Below are positions 62,046 to 64,000 of a DNA stretch of 64,000 nucleotides, one piece after another. A program made the translations under genes and the position numbers. The stretch's first letter is position 1; the number at the start of each line of letters is the position of its first letter. Under the pieces are notes generated by a model, which ran no database searches, had not been told where the DNA came from, and worked only from the letters and a program-made list of their open reading frames with translations. This DNA is from Thalassotalea sp. G2M2-11 (GTDB lineage: Bacteria > Pseudomonadota > Gammaproteobacteria > Enterobacterales > Alteromonadaceae): positions 310,001-374,000 of the forward strand of contig NZ_JADNYL010000002.1 in the NCBI RefSeq assembly GCF_017168195.1, in the 5' to 3' direction.

Positions 62046-64000
62046 TTAGAATTCCGCAATAACGCTAAAACGCACATAACGAGGTCTTTGGAAGTCAGTT
62101 GGTAAGCCGTAAGTTGGCTCATGGCTTCCTCGGTACCCTCCAAATGATGAATCGTAACCGGCAATTCGCTCATTTATCTCATTTATTTGAGTTGCACTAT
62201 CGTTGTTTGTAACATTAAAAACATCAGCCCTAAAGGTGACTTTGTTATCGTCAAAGTACATATCATAACTTGCTGATAAATCTAAACTCCATGTATTAGG
62301 TGTTCGCCCCTCAGAACCACGATCTACTAATTGGCCATCTTTAACAAACGACGCTGCGCCATAAAGTGACGCAAATGCATCAGTTGGATGAACACCAAAC
62401 GAGTTTAACGGTCGACCTTGTGACCAGTTGAAATTAAAACCAACGTTTAGATCTTCAATGACATTATAAGCACCTGTCATTTTAACCACATGTCGTCTAT
62501 CGTTGGGCAAATTGCCACTTGCCCCATCCACTAAGCCCGGTTGGTCAAAATTGGTCGTTAAGCCAGAATCGTCTTGGTCATTATCGGAACGAACAAAGCC
62601 TTCATTATTACCCCAACTATGCGACCAAGTATAAGTAAAGCTATACATCCACTTATCATCCCAAGCGCGATTTAAAGTAAAATCAACAGCTGCGTATTGA
62701 CGCTCGGCCTTTGGGTAGCCCAAAATATCTGCAGGAATCGTAAAGGTATCTTCACTGTAGTAACTACCGTCACCATCTGGATCAGTGGTAAGAGTAACGC
62801 TTTTACCTGGGTTAGTTAAAACATAATACTCAAAACCTCCACAACGAGAACAGCCAGGTCCATCAGGATCTTGGGCAAGTAGAAAATCGTTAAATCCTTT
62901 ATCAATGGCAATATCTTCTAGAGAACTGGCTAAGTCGCGGTATGTACCTTTAATACCAAAGCTCCATGACTCATCAAGTACACGTTGGTAGCCTAGAATA
63001 AATTCATTCTGATACATAGGATCTACATCAGCATTGACGGTTTCCGCGGTATTCATCAAATTACCATCGCTAAATGTAGTGACAGGTCCACCTGATCCTG
63101 GAACTAAATTAGGCGTAAAGTCAGCATTGATGCTTTCGACTTCAAAGTATTGGCGAACGTAAAGTTCATCTCCAGCTAAACGTACGTTAGTATTGGTAGC
63201 CACTGGTAAATAGTACTGTCCATAGTTTGCAAATAGTTTACTGTTACCATCGCCCTCAACATCCCAGCTTATTCCAACACGTGGTGCCCATTGATCGGTA
63301 ACATCAACAAACTTAAGGCCTGCTTTGTTATAATTTTCAAATGACTCATTACGTAAGCCAATAGTTGCCACTAAATTATCATTTATCTGCCATTTATCTT
63401 CGATATAAAACGCAGCTGATTTTGTTTCAAAGTCGCCAACATTGACATAAAACTCTCTACGAACATCTGTACAGTCTAGTTGCCCCTGCGCAAGCAAACC
63501 GGTATCACAACCTTGATAACGCCAGGCAACACCTCCAGCACGTTGAGTGTTTTCTTCAGCTTCCATATTTTCATAGTCAATACCAAAGCGCAGTGTATGA
63601 TCATCATGAACATACCAATCAAAGTCTAAGCGATAAGCTGTACGTTTGTCTTTTTGTATTGAAGGTGTGTACAAGCCAAAAGCACCAAATTCACGACCGC
63701 TATAACGTTCATATATAGCGGGTTTATCCCCTAAAGGGTTTTTGCCGGCATTTAAGTTTGAATAACTTGCTTCATTGATGGAGTATTGCGCAGTAACGGT
63801 TAAATCATCCGATAAAATACCGGTATATTTTAAGCCCCAGGTTTTTCCACCGCGTTCTAAAATATAATCACCATACCATTCACCGGTAGTATCCGTATCT
63901 GGGTTATATAGATTCTTAGTACTTTCTAAGTCAGAACTATTATCCCAGCCAGTAAATTCAACAATATGGTCATCGGTGATGTACCAATCTAGCTTTAACG
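62046..64000 (-). CDS. TonB-dependent outer-membrane receptor (5' part outside the window)
   Basis: The reading frame is open from the stop at 62046 to the right edge, giving the last 650 or so residues of a beta-barrel receptor. Visible features are alternating barrel strands (YRLDFDWYVHDDHTLRFGID and WAPRVGISWDVEGDG), long loops with paired cysteines (CDTGLLAQGQLDC and CSRCGG), and the final strand PRYVRFSVIAEF ending in Phe for BAM insertion. The plug domain is beyond the window. The loop style resembles Oar/CarboxypepD-type receptors that take up polymers or peptides. The substrate is not known. Confidence 0.88.
   Translation of the reverse strand, partial: LKLDWYITDDHIVEFTGWDNSSDLESTKNLYNPDTDTTGEWYGDYILERGGKTWGLKYTGILSDDLTVTAQYSINEASYSNLNAGKNPLGDKPAIYERYSGREFGAFGLYTPSIQKDKRTAYRLDFDWYVHDDHTLRFGIDYENMEAEENTQRAGGVAWRYQGCDTGLLAQGQLDCTDVRREFYVNVGDFETKSAAFYIEDKWQINDNLVATIGLRNESFENYNKAGLKFVDVTDQWAPRVGISWDVEGDGNSKLFANYGQYYLPVATNTNVRLAGDELYVRQYFEVESINADFTPNLVPGSGGPVTTFSDGNLMNTAETVNADVDPMYQNEFILGYQRVLDESWSFGIKGTYRDLASSLEDIAIDKGFNDFLLAQDPDGPGCSRCGGFEYYVLTNPGKSVTLTTDPDGDGSYYSEDTFTIPADILGYPKAERQYAAVDFTLNRAWDDKWMYSFTYTWSHSWGNNEGFVRSDNDQDDSGLTTNFDQPGLVDGASGNLPNDRRHVVKMTGAYNVIEDLNVGFNFNWSQGRPLNSFGVHPTDAFASLYGAASFVKDGQLVDRGSEGRTPNTWSLDLSASYDMYFDDNKVTFRADVFNVTNNDSATQINEINERIAGYDSSFGGYRGSHEPTYGLPTDFQRPRYVRFSVIAEF

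Noticed and set aside
62046-64000. TonB receptor as a truncated pseudogene
   Set aside because: The frame stays open to the right edge, so the missing plug domain is explained by the window limit.
1-64000. Prophage, insertion sequence or genomic island borders
   Set aside because: No integrase, transposase, tRNA-end repeat or phage structural gene was found, and coding style is uniform by eye.

Overview
The window reads as chromosome of a marine, psychro- or mesophilic gammaproteobacterium of the Alteromonadales, most like Colwelliaceae (Thalassotalea/Colwellia type). This is inferred from the low-GC coding style, a lipid A and lipoprotein-export core of gammaproteobacterial type (kdsB-ycaR-lpxK-msbA, comEC, lolCDE), and many secreted peptidases and a TonB receptor typical of marine polymer degraders. 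I could not run a search, so genus is not fixed. I saw no tRNA, rRNA, CRISPR array, transposase or phage gene.

Layout. 1-15 kb is a secretion/degradation region: an NhaC-type antiporter cut by the left edge, an M6 metalloprotease, an RstA/RstB-like two-component pair whose kinase has a TPR sensor, two S8 subtilases, a protein made only of the accessory domains of the second subtilase, and a small metzincin-like protein. 15-22 kb holds the envelope genes kdsB, ycaR, lpxK, msbA and comEC. 22-36 kb is a light/singlet-oxygen stress island. An ECF sigma factor and its ChrR-type zinc anti-sigma head a nine-gene minus-strand run (DUF523/DUF1722 protein, photolyase, NTF2-like, SDR, FAD oxidoreductase, DUF1365, cyclopropane synthase). 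Around it lie a LON-domain protein, a four-FAS1 lipoprotein, a TIGR01777 epimerase and a DUF2878-chalcone isomerase-like-DUF3833 operon. 36-39 kb is lolCDE. 39-48 kb has an M13 peptidase, two MscS channels, a rimK operon with its divergent LysR regulator, and ZntB. 48-56 kb has signalling proteins (GGDEF, GAF kinase), an acyl-CoA dehydrogenase, Hsp20, a TetR regulator, an MlaC-like protein and an OMPLA-like phospholipase. 56-64 kb has a serine hydrolase, a second ECF sigma operon, a succinate-semialdehyde dehydrogenase, a lone receiver protein and a TonB receptor cut by the right edge.

The strongest result from reading the DNA is a regulon. Five copies of TGATCN-N16-CGTAWNN, all with exactly 16 bp between the boxes, sit just upstream of the ECF sigma gene, the LON protein, the FAS1 lipoprotein, the TIGR01777 epimerase and the DUF2878 operon. 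They fix three gene starts and define a local, self-controlled sigma regulon that joins DNA repair, membrane-lipid modification and a surface FAS1 lipoprotein.

A second, weaker pattern is TACA-N6-TACA (the shape of the E. coli RstA box). It lies upstream of the RstA-like regulator itself, both subtilase genes and the M13 peptidase, which suggests that the local two-component system controls secreted or envelope peptidases.
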